Of a stretch of 64,000 nt of DNA, positions 37,466 to 46,223 are shown one piece after another (the stretch's first letter is position 1; each line of letters starts with the position of its first letter). Location of the stretch: NCBI RefSeq assembly GCF_002095395.1, contig NZ_MJEI01000095.1, forward strand, positions 62,001 through 126,000. Direction: 5' to 3'. Under the pieces are notes generated by a model, which was not told the origin of the DNA, made no database searches, and saw only the letters and a list, made by a program, of their open reading frames with translations. The position numbers were made by a program, and so were the translations under genes. The DNA is from Williamsia sp. 1135 (GTDB lineage Bacteria; Actinomycetota; Actinomycetes; Mycobacteriales; Mycobacteriaceae).

Positions 37466-38992
37466 TCATTCTCCGCTGCGGCCCTGTGCGCGATGTGCGC
37501 ACAGGGCCAGCAACAGTCCCGGGTAGGTCTGCGCAGCGGTGAAGTCGAATCCGATCAGCCCACGGATCCGCTCCAGTCGCTGATAGAGGCTCTGCCGGCC
37601 GAGATTCAGGGCCGCGGCCGAGCGGGTGGCACTACATCCGTGCCGCAGATGCACCTCGAGTGTGCGGGTCAACTCCGACCCGTGTTCGGCATCCCAGGCG
37701 ATGACCGGAGCGATCACGGCCAGCAGGTCGTCGCGCACTGCGGCGTCGAGCGTCTCCATCGCGAGATCCGCGGCCAGCGCCCGCGTCGATGTCACGGCGT
37801 CGGCCGACCCGGCAGCGATACGTCGATCCGCCACCGCCAACGCCAGCGCATGCCGCACGCGCAGCAGCGACGTCGACAACTCCTGCGCGTCGATCGGCAC
37901 GGGATCGCCGACGACAACCGTTGCCTCGTCGGCGAATTCCCGGTACGCATCGGCGATCAACGTCACGTCGTCGTGGCCGGGCCGGCCCGTCGCGATCAAC
38001 GCGTACGACGTCGCATGGACCTGCGCGTGCATGGATTGCGCAGCAATGCTTTTCACCACTGACGCGGTGATTCGGGAGGCCATCCGCGGCGTCGGGACGT
38101 CGACGGCCACCGGAACGATCTGCGATGTTCGGGCCGGCCGAAAGCCGGCCGCACCCAGCCGCATCACCAGATCTGATCGGCGATCGATGCGGCGCTCCAA
38201 CAGATCTGACACCAACGACGACGCCGCGCGATGCGGCAATCCGGCGAGCTCTCGGGTCAACGACAGCGTGACACCGAGCGGGCCCGCCCCAACTTCGAGC
38301 AACGTCAGCAGGTCATCGGCATCGAGCCGCGACCCCGGACCGGCGACCAGGGTCGCGACCACTTCACCGCGCATCCCGACCGGCACCGATGCCGCTTGCG
38401 CATCCACCGCCTGCCACGCCGAGTGATCGTCGTCGAGGCCCTCGGCAGCCATCAACGCATTGCCCTTGCCCAACAGCACCAGCGGGCAACCCACCGCACG
38501 CGCAATACATTTGAGCATGGCGGGCGCCCCCGTTCCGGCCGCCATCTCGGCATGCAGCGCCGCATCGAGTTCGCTCCGCCTGCGCAGTGCGCCGACTTCC
38601 TGCGACACCAGGTCGGTGTTCGCCGCCCGGCACAGGTCGATGAACGGAACCACCGTGCGCAGCACGATGAACGGGAATCGCGCCGACGACGCCTCCCGCA
38701 CCATCTCGCCGGGTGCCTCGTCGAAGGTACGGCCCAACTCCACCGCCACCCCCGCGACACCACGCTGGGCGAGCTCGCGGATGTAATGCCGGCGCGTCCC
38801 GGAATCGACCCCGGCCAGCCCGAGACCGGTCGTCAGCAGCAACTCCCCACCAGAGAGAAGCGGGCCGATCTCGAAGATCTCGCTGGAATGTACCCAGCGA
38901 ACCTCGTTGTCGAGGCCATCGTGTCCGCTGAGCACCTGCGGGTCGGCCGCCGCGAGATGCCGATCCAGTACGTCACGCAAAGTCAAGACCAT
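37466..38992 (-). CDS. PucR-family transcriptional regulator 2
   Basis: This 508-residue protein has the N-terminal PucR domain (LLSGGELLLTTGLGLAGVD; ARFPFIVLRTVVPFIDLC) and the C-terminal PucR HTH (ATRSAAALNLGRQSLYQRLE). The start at ATG 38992 has a strong AGGAGGA 9-10 bp upstream. It converges with the permease gene and diverges from the cytosine deaminase gene, 107 bp away. It is the likely regulator of one or both, in response to a nitrogen heterocycle. It is clearly distinct in sequence from PucR 1. Confidence 0.84.
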   Translation of the reverse strand: MVLTLRDVLDRHLAAADPQVLSGHDGLDNEVRWVHSSEIFEIGPLLSGGELLLTTGLGLAGVDSGTRRHYIRELAQRGVAGVAVELGRTFDEAPGEMVREASSARFPFIVLRTVVPFIDLCRAANTDLVSQEVGALRRRSELDAALHAEMAAGTGAPAMLKCIARAVGCPLVLLGKGNALMAAEGLDDDHSAWQAVDAQAASVPVGMRGEVVATLVAGPGSRLDADDLLTLLEVGAGPLGVTLSLTRELAGLPHRAASSLVSDLLERRIDRRSDLVMRLGAAGFRPARTSQIVPVAVDVPTPRMASRITASVVKSIAAQSMHAQVHATSYALIATGRPGHDDVTLIADAYREFADEATVVVGDPVPIDAQELSTSLLRVRHALALAVADRRIAAGSADAVTSTRALAADLAMETLDAAVRDDLLAVIAPVIAWDAEHGSELTRTLEVHLRHGCSATRSAAALNLGRQSLYQRLERIRGLIGFDFTAAQTYPGLLLALCAHRAQGRSGE

Positions 38993-39099
38993 GGGAAACG
39001 ATCCTCCTACGACTGCCGACGGATTGCACGTCAAGATCCGGTTTCATCGAGACACTATGTCAGTTGCTGCACAGGCGCGAGACGGGCACCGTTGAGGAC

Positions 39100-39582
39100 A
39101 TGACGACATCCACCGATGTTTCCCCGACCACGCTCCTCGAGATCGCATACGCCGAGGCTCAACAGAGCCTGACAGAGGGCGGTATCCCGATCGGGGCGGC
39201 CCTGTTCGCCTCGGACGGCGCACTACTTGGCCGTGGCCACAACCGCCGGGTCCAGAACGACGATCCGTCGGTCCACGGTGAGACAGACGCTTTCCGCAAC
39301 GCCGGCCGCCAGACCGACTATCGGTCGACGATCATGGTGACCACCCTGGCGCCGTGCTGGTACTGCAGCGGACTGATCCGGCAGTTCAACATCGGCTCGG
39401 TGATCGTCGGCGAGAACACCACCTTCCAGGGCGGCGAGAACTGGCTCACCGATCTGGGCGTCTCGGTGACCGTACTGAACGACCCGGGCTGCATCTCGAT
39501 GATGTCCTCGTTCATCGACCTCAATCCCCTGCTGTGGAACGAGGACATCGGGGTCGCCACGGACCAGGCGGTAGCAGAATGA
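39100..39582 (+). CDS. Yeast-type cytosine deaminase
   Basis: This 160-residue zinc deaminase has His59 and Glu61 in VHGETDAF and Cys86 and Cys89 in APCWYCSGLI. The C-terminal part contains VGENTTFQGGENWL and NEDIGVA. These match Saccharomyces Fcy1 closely in spacing and even numbering (His62, Glu64, Cys91, Cys94 there). The fold differs from the amidohydrolase CodA used by E. coli. It should convert cytosine to uracil; a related heterocycle is possible. It overlaps the next gene by 4 bp. Confidence 0.82.
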   Translation: MTTSTDVSPTTLLEIAYAEAQQSLTEGGIPIGAALFASDGALLGRGHNRRVQNDDPSVHGETDAFRNAGRQTDYRSTIMVTTLAPCWYCSGLIRQFNIGSVIVGENTTFQGGENWLTDLGVSVTVLNDPGCISMMSSFIDLNPLLWNEDIGVATDQAVAE

Positions 39583-40562
39583 GCAGTCCTGTTCTGACTG
39601 TGGACATCTCGCAATGGCGCGCCGGTGGCGATGCGGCCACGGCGCTCTGTGCCGCCGTCGACGAGAGCTTGCAGAAGGCCGGGTTCCTGCTGGTCACCGG
39701 CCACGGCATCGATCCCGAGCTCCCCCGTGCCCTGCGTGCTGCTGCACGCGAATTCTTCGCGCTGCCAACGGAAGTGAAGGACAAGTACGCAGTCGCCGTC
39801 GGCGGTCGCGGCTGGATCGGCCCGGGCATGGAGGCCAACGGCTATTCCGAGGGGACCGAGACACCACCCGACCTCAAGGAGACGTACAACTGCGGCGCCC
39901 AGACACCTGTCGGTGACCCCGTCGTGGACGCCCTGTGGTTCCCGCCCGACGTGTGGCCGGCGGAGGTGCCACATCTGCGTGATCTATTCGTCGAATACTG
40001 TCGCCAGATGAAGTCGCTCTCCGACGACCTGCTGGCGCTGATGTCCGCGTCCCTCGGACTCACTGATTCGGCCAATCCCTTTCTCGGACTGGCCGACAAC
40101 GCGACGTGGACGTCGAACATCAACCACTATCCCGCGCTGACCCAGACCGGCCCTGTCGAGGACGGTCAGTTCCGGATCGGGCCGCACACCGATTTCGGTA
40201 CGGTCACCGTGCTCGATCGTGAACCCGGCGCCGGCGGACTGCAGGTCTACAGCGACGAGGGCGGCTGGGCCGACGCGCCCTACGACCCCGCTGCGCTGAC
40301 CATCGACATCGGCGATCTGCTCGAGTACTGGACCGCCGGCCGATGGCGTGCGGGCCGGCAGCGCGTCCTACCGCCGCCGTCGCAGGCTCCGGACGAAGAT
40401 CTCGTCTCGCTGATCTTCTTCTATGAGCTCAACCATGACGCCGAGGTCGTCCCGCTGCAGCCCCCGATCGGCACCGAAGCCGGTCGACCGCCTGTCATCT
40501 CGGGCGACTTCATCGGCGAACGCCTCGACGCGATCACGGTTGGTGCGCCCGCCACGCAGTGA
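39579..40562 (+). CDS. IPNS-like Fe(II) dioxygenase with altered iron ligand
   Basis: This 327-residue protein has the non-heme dioxygenase N-terminal domain (AGFLLVTGHGIDPEL) and the double-stranded beta-helix with His203 and Asp205 in IGPHTDFGTVTVLDREPGAG. The distal ligand site, normally Arg-His-Arg-Val, reads AGRQRVLPPP with Gln261 (codon CAG at 40359) in place of histidine. Activity may be lost or changed, or the base may be an error. It overlaps the cytosine deaminase gene, so it probably acts in the same pathway, perhaps on a pyrimidine. Confidence 0.8.
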   Translation: MSSPVLTVDISQWRAGGDAATALCAAVDESLQKAGFLLVTGHGIDPELPRALRAAAREFFALPTEVKDKYAVAVGGRGWIGPGMEANGYSEGTETPPDLKETYNCGAQTPVGDPVVDALWFPPDVWPAEVPHLRDLFVEYCRQMKSLSDDLLALMSASLGLTDSANPFLGLADNATWTSNINHYPALTQTGPVEDGQFRIGPHTDFGTVTVLDREPGAGGLQVYSDEGGWADAPYDPAALTIDIGDLLEYWTAGRWRAGRQRVLPPPSQAPDEDLVSLIFFYELNHDAEVVPLQPPIGTEAGRPPVISGDFIGERLDAITVGAPATQ

Positions 40563-40677
40563 CCGGACGAGCCGTCTCCACATGAATCAGGCGTTGCCGT
40601 AACCCAACCTACTGAGTGTGACGCGTATCTACACGTATCCGGGGTTGCGGCACGAAGCGCTGGGTATTCTCGAATCT

Positions 40678-42693
40678 ATGACTGCCATCGAAGCCAGTTC
40701 CGCCGATCTGCCCGCTCCCGGTGAACCAGATGCCCTGACGAGTGCGACACCTGACGACGACCGCGAGCTGCTGATCGACAATCTGCGGATTGCGCTCGAC
40801 GGCCGCTGGCGCACCACCCGTGAGACGGTGCGTGGGCAGCTCAATCACGCCGAATTCCTTCCCGATCCGTCCCGGACGCTGGACGAGGCGCGGGCCCGCA
40901 TGTTGGAGCTCATGAAAGAGCTGACCTCGCACGGGTTCCCGCGGTCCGGTTTCCTGGAAAAGCACGGTGGCACGGGCGACATCGGTGCATCGATCAGCGC
41001 GATCGAGCTCCTCGGCTACGCGGATCTGTCCCTGATGGTCAAGGCGGGCGTCCAGTGGGGACTGTTCGGTGGCGCCGTCGAGAACCTCGGCACCGCACGG
41101 CACCACGAGACCCTGGTGCCGGGCCTCATCGACCTCGACCTGCTCGGCTGCTTCGCGATGACGGAGACCGGACACGGCTCCAACGTGCAGGCGCTGCAGA
41201 CCACCGGTACCTACGACGCCGCGACCGGCGAGTTCGTCATCCACTCCGAATCCCATCTCGCCCGCAAGGACTACATCGGTGGCGCTGCCCAGCACGCCAA
41301 GGTCGGCGCGGTGTTCGCGCAGTTGGTCACCGGCGGCCCCGGAGAAGAGCCGACCAGTCGCGGCGTCCACTGCTTTGTGGTGCCGCTGCGTGACGACGAG
41401 GGCAACGACCTTCCCGGCGTGACCACGAGCGACGACGGATACAAGGGCGGCCTGGCCGGGGTCGACAACGGGCGCATCGAGTTCGATCATGTCCGGATCC
41501 CGCGGGAGAACCTGCTCAACCGCTACGCCGATGTCGCGGAAGACGGCACCTACAGCTCGCCGATCGAAAACGAGAACCGGCGCTTCTTCACCATGCTCGG
41601 CACCCTCATCCGCGGCCGCGTCAGCGTCGCCGCCACGGCAGGCGCCGCAGGCCGCAAAGCCCTGACGATCGCCACGCGATACGGGCTGGTGCGCAAGCAG
41701 TTCGAGTCCCCCGACTCCACCGACGAGATCACCATCATGGACTACCTGGGTCATCAGCGAAAACTGCTGCCCCTCATCGCAAAGTCCTATGCGTTGACGT
41801 TCGCGCAGAACGAGATCATCGAAGAACTGCACGAACTCCAGTCCGCGGAGGATCTCGACGAGGATCGTCAGCGTCAACTCGAGAGCGCCGCAGCCGGATT
41901 GAAGGCGATGACCACCTGGCACGCGTCCAACACGATCAACGTGTGTCGCGAAGCGTGCGGCGGTGCCGGATATCTCGATGAGAACCAGCTCTCGATCATG
42001 CGCGGTGACATCGATGTGTTCACCACATTCGAAGGCGACAACACCGTCCTGACCCAGCTGGTGGCGAAAGAGTTGCTGTCGGCGTACGCCCAGGATGTAC
42101 GCGGACTGAACACCGTCGGCTGGGCACGGTTCATCGCCGGGATGGCGCGCGACGTCATCCTCGAGAAGTCCGCCGTCCGCCAGGTGGTGCAAACCCTGAT
42201 CGACGGCTCCGACGAAGATCCCGAGCAATCCGATCTCACCAATCGCGGCACGCAGATCCGGCTGTTCCGTAACCGCGAAGACCACCTCGTCCGCACGTGC
42301 GCGAACCGCCTACGACGGGCGACCGAGAACGACAACGACCCCTTCGAGGTGTTCAACGGCGCCCAGGATCACCTGCTCAAGGTCGGCTCCGCGCACACCG
42401 AACGTGTGGTGCTCGAGGCGTTCGTCGATGCGATCGACCGCTGCGACAGCAAGGCGGGCACCGAACTACTCGGCAAGGTGTGCGACCTGTTCGTGTACTC
42501 GGCCCTCGATGACGACCTCGACTGGTTCCTCATGCACCGGCACGTGTCGGTGGAACGCGCCAAGGCCATCCGCCGCGGCGTGAACGAACTGTGCCGCGAC
42601 CTGCGGCCACATGCCCGCACCCTGGTCGACGCCTTTGCTGTGCCGGAGAGCTTGCTCAAAACGGTGATGATCCCGGACCAGGAAGCACAATAA
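40678..42693 (+). CDS. Acyl-CoA dehydrogenase/oxidase family protein
   Basis: This protein of about 671 residues has the flavin-binding CFAMTETGHGSNVQALQTT motif, FDHVRIPRENLLNRYADV, and the C-terminal CREACGGAGYLDENQLS and FTTFEGDNTVL blocks. The length and long C-terminal extension resemble acyl-CoA oxidases rather than the 380-residue short-chain dehydrogenases. It should introduce a double bond into an acyl-CoA. I prefer ATG 40678; GTG 40618 would add 20 residues. It is transcribed alone and followed by a long palindromic terminator. Confidence 0.85.
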   Translation: MTAIEASSADLPAPGEPDALTSATPDDDRELLIDNLRIALDGRWRTTRETVRGQLNHAEFLPDPSRTLDEARARMLELMKELTSHGFPRSGFLEKHGGTGDIGASISAIELLGYADLSLMVKAGVQWGLFGGAVENLGTARHHETLVPGLIDLDLLGCFAMTETGHGSNVQALQTTGTYDAATGEFVIHSESHLARKDYIGGAAQHAKVGAVFAQLVTGGPGEEPTSRGVHCFVVPLRDDEGNDLPGVTTSDDGYKGGLAGVDNGRIEFDHVRIPRENLLNRYADVAEDGTYSSPIENENRRFFTMLGTLIRGRVSVAATAGAAGRKALTIATRYGLVRKQFESPDSTDEITIMDYLGHQRKLLPLIAKSYALTFAQNEIIEELHELQSAEDLDEDRQRQLESAAAGLKAMTTWHASNTINVCREACGGAGYLDENQLSIMRGDIDVFTTFEGDNTVLTQLVAKELLSAYAQDVRGLNTVGWARFIAGMARDVILEKSAVRQVVQTLIDGSDEDPEQSDLTNRGTQIRLFRNREDHLVRTCANRLRRATENDNDPFEVFNGAQDHLLKVGSAHTERVVLEAFVDAIDRCDSKAGTELLGKVCDLFVYSALDDDLDWFLMHRHVSVERAKAIRRGVNELCRDLRPHARTLVDAFAVPESLLKTVMIPDQEAQ

Positions 42694-42707
42694 ATTCACA
42701 CCCACGC

Positions 42708-42773
42708 AAAAGCACATCGTTCAGTCATAGGCACACGTTGCAACGTGTGCAAATGACTGAACGGTGTGCTTTT
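42708..42773. terminator. Long three-tier palindromic terminator
   Basis: This 66-nt near-perfect palindrome has AAAAGCACA/TGTGCTTTT outer arms, GTTCAGTCAT/ATGACTGAAC middle arms and a perfect 18-nt CACACGTTGCAACGTGTG centre. Short mismatched steps separate the tiers. It lies between converging genes and ends in TTTT in one direction and, by symmetry, in the other. Confidence 0.75.
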
Positions 42774-42777
42774 GTCG

Positions 42778-43335
42778 TCAGTCGTCGTCGGGGTGCGGGG
42801 CGCGTTTTCTGGGGCCGAGGCCTAGCTCTATCGCTTGATGGGCCTGTGTGAGCTCGGAGCGGAAGTGGTCGACGTCCCGGGCCCAGGCCTGAGCCAGCTT
42901 GCCGTTGGTCATCTTGATCCCGACGCCTTTGCGACGGCGGGGGACCGCCGACAGTTCACCGAGTGCGGGCGCACTCTCCCACTTCTGGGGTTCGGGGCTG
43001 TTGTTCTCGGGAAAGACCTCGGTGATCTCGTCGAGCAGAATCGTCTGCGCACCTTGGCGTAGCGACCGCTCGGTCAGCATCATGCTCACGTGGGTCCTGG
43101 CTGCGTAGACCTGCACCAGCGAGAACCCGCCGATGACGAGGGCGAACACGAGCAGCGCGGGCCAATGGAGCCTGCCGCCGCCGATGATTTCGGTGATCAA
43201 CACGATCAGACACAGCACCGGACCGATGGCAACCACCCACCACGCGCCACCCGACTCGGCGTAGAGGACCTCGCCCTCGTCCACGCTCTCGTCGTCGGCG
43301 ACGACGTCATCGTCGTCCGGGTACTCCTCGCTCAT
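42778..43335 (-). CDS. Small membrane protein (Rv0513-like position)
   Basis: This 185-residue protein has an acidic N-terminus (DDDDVVADDESVDEGE) and two membrane helices (about residues 29-48 and 58-77). A soluble tail follows in which MLTERSLRQGAQTILLDEIT resembles the small PH-like segment of DUF3093-type proteins. The ATG overlaps the upstream gene by 4 bp. M. tuberculosis Rv0513 is a membrane protein of similar size near hemB. Function unknown. Confidence 0.65.
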   Translation of the reverse strand: MSEEYPDDDDVVADDESVDEGEVLYAESGGAWWVVAIGPVLCLIVLITEIIGGGRLHWPALLVFALVIGGFSLVQVYAARTHVSMMLTERSLRQGAQTILLDEITEVFPENNSPEPQKWESAPALGELSAVPRRRKGVGIKMTNGKLAQAWARDVDHFRSELTQAHQAIELGLGPRKRAPHPDDD

Positions 43336-43727
43336 TTCTCGGTGAACCACGGTTCCGCCGAGGGCCGGTAGGCCATCATCGACCCGACGAGGGCGAAGAG
43401 GCTGAACAGCAGCGGCGCCGCGGCGACCTGGGCCACCAGCAGCGACGCCAGCACTCCGAGCGCGACCAGCATCAGGGTGAAGACGGCCAACGCCGACCGC
43501 CAGCGCGGGTCACCGGGAAAAGCCTTGCGCGCGAGCACGATCAGACCAGCGCCGATGGCAGCGAAGAACACACCGAATATGACGAACCCTGCGCCGCTTG
43601 CGACCAGACTCACGATGATGATGGCCACGCCGTAGAGCACCAACAGAACGCCCGCGGCCATCCACAGCCAATAGGCCCTGGTGACAAGCTTCGGGGGGAC
43701 CGCCGGATCGACGGGCGTAGCGCTCAC
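43332..43727 (-). CDS. Small four-helix membrane protein
   Basis: This 131-residue protein starts at a GTG overlapping the upstream stop (GTGA). It has about four membrane helices (near residues 20-40, 46-66, 82-100 and 104-122). I recognise no family. It is the middle gene of three coupled membrane-protein genes and may form a complex with its neighbours. An in-frame start further upstream would read the adjacent gene's repeat and is not used. Confidence 0.65.
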   Translation of the reverse strand: MSATPVDPAVPPKLVTRAYWLWMAAGVLLVLYGVAIIIVSLVASGAGFVIFGVFFAAIGAGLIVLARKAFPGDPRWRSALAVFTLMLVALGVLASLLVAQVAAAPLLFSLFALVGSMMAYRPSAEPWFTEK

Positions 43728-44515
43728 TTGCGTTCTCCTGTGTCGGACTCGTTCTGGGAGTTCTGGGAGTTCTGGGAGTTCTGGGAGTTCTGGGGGCCCG
43801 GCTGCTGATACTGCTGCGGCGGATACCCGGGCTGACCGTACTGCGGATACTGCGGGTGTTGACCGGTACTCGGATACTGCCCCGAGTTCTGACCCGGATA
43901 CTGCCCCGGCGGTGGATAACCGCCGACCGGGGGATAACCGCCGGGCGAGTAGATCGATGTCGGCCGTTTCTTCTCGGCCCGCCACGCGGCCATGTCCTTG
44001 CAGTACTGATCGGAGTCGCGGTGCAGGAGCAGCACCCCGGCGCCCAGCGCGCCGACACCACCGATCACCGTGGGGATCATCGTCCAGTGGTCTGCCCCTG
44101 CGACGAAGAATGCGTAGACGGTCTGCACCACCAGGTAGAAGCTGATGAACCCGAGGCCGAGCCTGGCCCAGTTCCGTCCCGAGCGCGCGAACCAGGTCAG
44201 CGTCCCGCAGATGCCGCCGATCATCACGATCGAGATCACGATCACCATGGTGACGACCAGACCGTAAGAGACCGGCTGGCCCTGACGCGCCATGTCATCG
44301 CGGATCTGATCGATCTGATCGGAGGCCATCGTGAACTGACCGCACACGGCCACGATCTGCGCGATGATCACCAGGACCCACAGCTCGGTGGCGATCGCGA
44401 GAGAACTGGCGAGTGGCGGCTTCTCTACCTGCTGCGACCGGTCCGGCGCCGGAACGCCGCCCGGCTGCGGCGCGCCATAGGGATCTCGGCCATAAGGCGG
44501 CGGGGTCACGGACAT
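43724..44515 (-). CDS. Membrane protein with Pro/Gln/Gly/Tyr-rich tail
   Basis: This 263-residue protein has a Pro-rich cytosolic N-terminus and four membrane helices (near residues 40-60, 87-107, 118-138 and 143-160). A long low-complexity tail rich in Pro, Gly, Gln and Tyr ends in Asn-Ser-Gln repeats. A 9-bp tandem repeat encodes those repeats. Similar proline-rich membrane proteins are common in actinobacteria and may bind partner proteins. Function unknown. It is first of the three coupled genes. Confidence 0.68.
   Translation of the reverse strand: MSVTPPPYGRDPYGAPQPGGVPAPDRSQQVEKPPLASSLAIATELWVLVIIAQIVAVCGQFTMASDQIDQIRDDMARQGQPVSYGLVVTMVIVISIVMIGGICGTLTWFARSGRNWARLGLGFISFYLVVQTVYAFFVAGADHWTMIPTVIGGVGALGAGVLLLHRDSDQYCKDMAAWRAEKKRPTSIYSPGGYPPVGGYPPPGQYPGQNSGQYPSTGQHPQYPQYGQPGYPPQQYQQPGPQNSQNSQNSQNSQNESDTGERK
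43751..43795. repeat. 9-bp coding tandem repeat
   Basis: The unit TTCTGGGAG (plus strand) occurs almost five times in a row and encodes Asn-Ser-Gln repeats at the C-terminus of the membrane protein on the minus strand. Copy number can vary without frameshift. Confidence 0.8.
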
Positions 44516-44594
44516 GAGCACCAGCCTAGTGGCACCGACCCGAACGCCTCGAGTTGTCTCCCGGCGATCGGCCGGCCATCGACGGCCGACCCGA

Positions 44595-45146
44595 CTACCG
44601 ATCCCCCGACGAGTCGATCTGCATCCGGTGGTCGCAGATCCAGTCCCGGTAGGCCACCACATCGACCCCGAGGATCGTCGCACTGACCTCCACGGGCACC
44701 CCTTCGCCTGCCAGCAGCCGCATCAGGGGAAACCAACCGGACTGGTGCAAGGGCGGATCGGCGACAAGTTCTTTGGCGCGGAGGCGGACCGTGCTCTCAA
44801 AAGCACGCATCAAACTGTCGCAGTCGTCGACAGGCTCCGCGGGTCGGCGTCCGGCTCCGCGCGCTCGCGCCTCTGAGCTGCTCAGCTCCTGGCGGGAACG
44901 CTCCACGCGCTCCGCGGTCTCCGCCTCGAAGACCCGGACCGGCTGATCCCCGGCCAGCCAACGCCGAAAGTCTGCCGCATCGAATTCCAGGACCGCCGCC
45001 GACGCCTCCAGCGGGATACCGTCGTCGCGAAGCTGTTTCACGAAGCGGTACAGGTCATCTCGCGTCGCGATGTCACCTTGCGCGCTCCACCGACGCCTGA
45101 TCGAGCGTGAGAAGACGTGCTCGACCCGATTTGATCCATCCGACAC
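44595..45146 (-). CDS. Unknown protein with duplicated helical module
   Basis: This 183-residue soluble protein starts at a GTG. Two similar blocks are visible: DDGIPLEASAAVLEFDAADFRRWLAGD near residue 40 and GEGVPVEVSATILGVDVVAYRDWICDH near residue 145, separated by a charged linker. Each looks like a helix-turn-helix half (SAAVL.FD..DFRRWL). It may bind DNA as an internal pseudo-dimer, but no known family is recognised. It lies between the membrane-protein trio and hemB, on the same strand as both. Confidence 0.6.
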   Translation of the reverse strand: MSDGSNRVEHVFSRSIRRRWSAQGDIATRDDLYRFVKQLRDDGIPLEASAAVLEFDAADFRRWLAGDQPVRVFEAETAERVERSRQELSSSEARARGAGRRPAEPVDDCDSLMRAFESTVRLRAKELVADPPLHQSGWFPLMRLLAGEGVPVEVSATILGVDVVAYRDWICDHRMQIDSSGDR

Positions 45147-45217
45147 GGCAGTTCCCCCAGAACCCCATTCGCATCATCAGCCCCCACCAATGAACGATCA
45201 CCAATCATCTGTGACGT

Positions 45218-46213
45218 TCAATGTAGCGCAGCCGCGACCTCGTGGGCCCAATATGTGAGCACGATGTCAGCTCCGGCGCGCCGGATACCGAGTAGGGACT
45301 CGAGGATCGCCGCATCGCGATCGATCCAGCCACGCTCGGCGGCGGCGGTGATCATCGCGTACTCCCCCGAGATCTGATAAGCCGCAACCGGTACATCGGC
45401 CGCGTCCGCGACCCTGCGCAGCACGTCGAGGTACGACATCGCCGGCTTGACCATCACCATGTCGGCGCCCTCGGCGAGGTCCAGGGCCAGCTCCCGCATG
45501 GACTCGCGCGCATTGGCCGGGTCCTGCTGATAGGTCTTTCGATCACCCTGCAGCGACGAACCGACGGCTTCACGGAACGGGCCGTAGAAGGCCGAGGAGT
45601 ACTTGGCTGTGTAGGCGAGGATCGCGGTGTCGGAGAACCCGGCGGTGTCGAGAGCCGCCCGGATCACCCCGACCTGGGCATCCATCATGCCGCTGGGTCC
45701 GACGACGTGTGCCCCGGACCGGGCCTGGACCACAGCCATCTCGGCGTAGCGCTCCAGGGTGGCGTCGTTGTCGACGACGCCGTCGTCGCGCAGGACCCCA
45801 CAGTGCCCGTGGTCGGTGAACTCGTCGAGGCAGGTGTCGGCCATGATCACCGTCGAGTCACCGAGATCGGAGCGCAGATCCCGCAGAGCGGCGTTGAGCA
45901 CCCCATCGGGATCGGTACCCGCACTGCCGACGGCGTCCTTGTCGGCGGCAGCCGGGACACCGAACAGCATCAGGCCGCCGACACCCGCGGCAACAGCGTC
46001 ACCCGCCGCACGCCGCAACGACTCCCGCGTGTGCTGGACGACGCCTGGCATCGAGCTGATCGGCCTCGGCTCGTCGATTCCATCGGCGACGAACATCGGC
46101 AACACCAGATGCCGTGGCTCGAGCGATGTCTCGGCAACCAGCCGGCGCATCGCCGGAGTGCTGCGAAGTCGCCTGGGACGATCGAAAGGCGGGCGGCCTG
46201 AAGGTGCGGTCAT
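45218..46213 (-). CDS. hemB: Delta-aminolevulinic acid dehydratase
   Basis: HemB (porphobilinogen synthase) condenses two 5-aminolevulinates into porphobilinogen. This 331-residue protein has the two active-site lysines in AYTAKYSSAFYGPFREAVGS and MVMVKPAMSYLD. The metal-site region is DTCLDEFTDHGHCG, which lacks the full three-cysteine zinc site. The ATG at 46213 starts just before the RRLRSTPAMRRLV segment typical of the family. It is the last gene of the hem run and lies 10 bp from hemD. Confidence 0.94.
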   Translation of the reverse strand: MTAPSGRPPFDRPRRLRSTPAMRRLVAETSLEPRHLVLPMFVADGIDEPRPISSMPGVVQHTRESLRRAAGDAVAAGVGGLMLFGVPAAADKDAVGSAGTDPDGVLNAALRDLRSDLGDSTVIMADTCLDEFTDHGHCGVLRDDGVVDNDATLERYAEMAVVQARSGAHVVGPSGMMDAQVGVIRAALDTAGFSDTAILAYTAKYSSAFYGPFREAVGSSLQGDRKTYQQDPANARESMRELALDLAEGADMVMVKPAMSYLDVLRRVADAADVPVAAYQISGEYAMITAAAERGWIDRDAAILESLLGIRRAGADIVLTYWAHEVAAALH

Positions 46214-46223
46214 ACCCGCCAGC

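Noticed and set aside
43332-43985. 217-residue version of the small membrane protein
   Set aside because: The extra N-terminus reads through the neighbour's 9-bp repeat in another frame (Pro-Glu-Leu repeats). The GTG overlapping the upstream stop is a better start.
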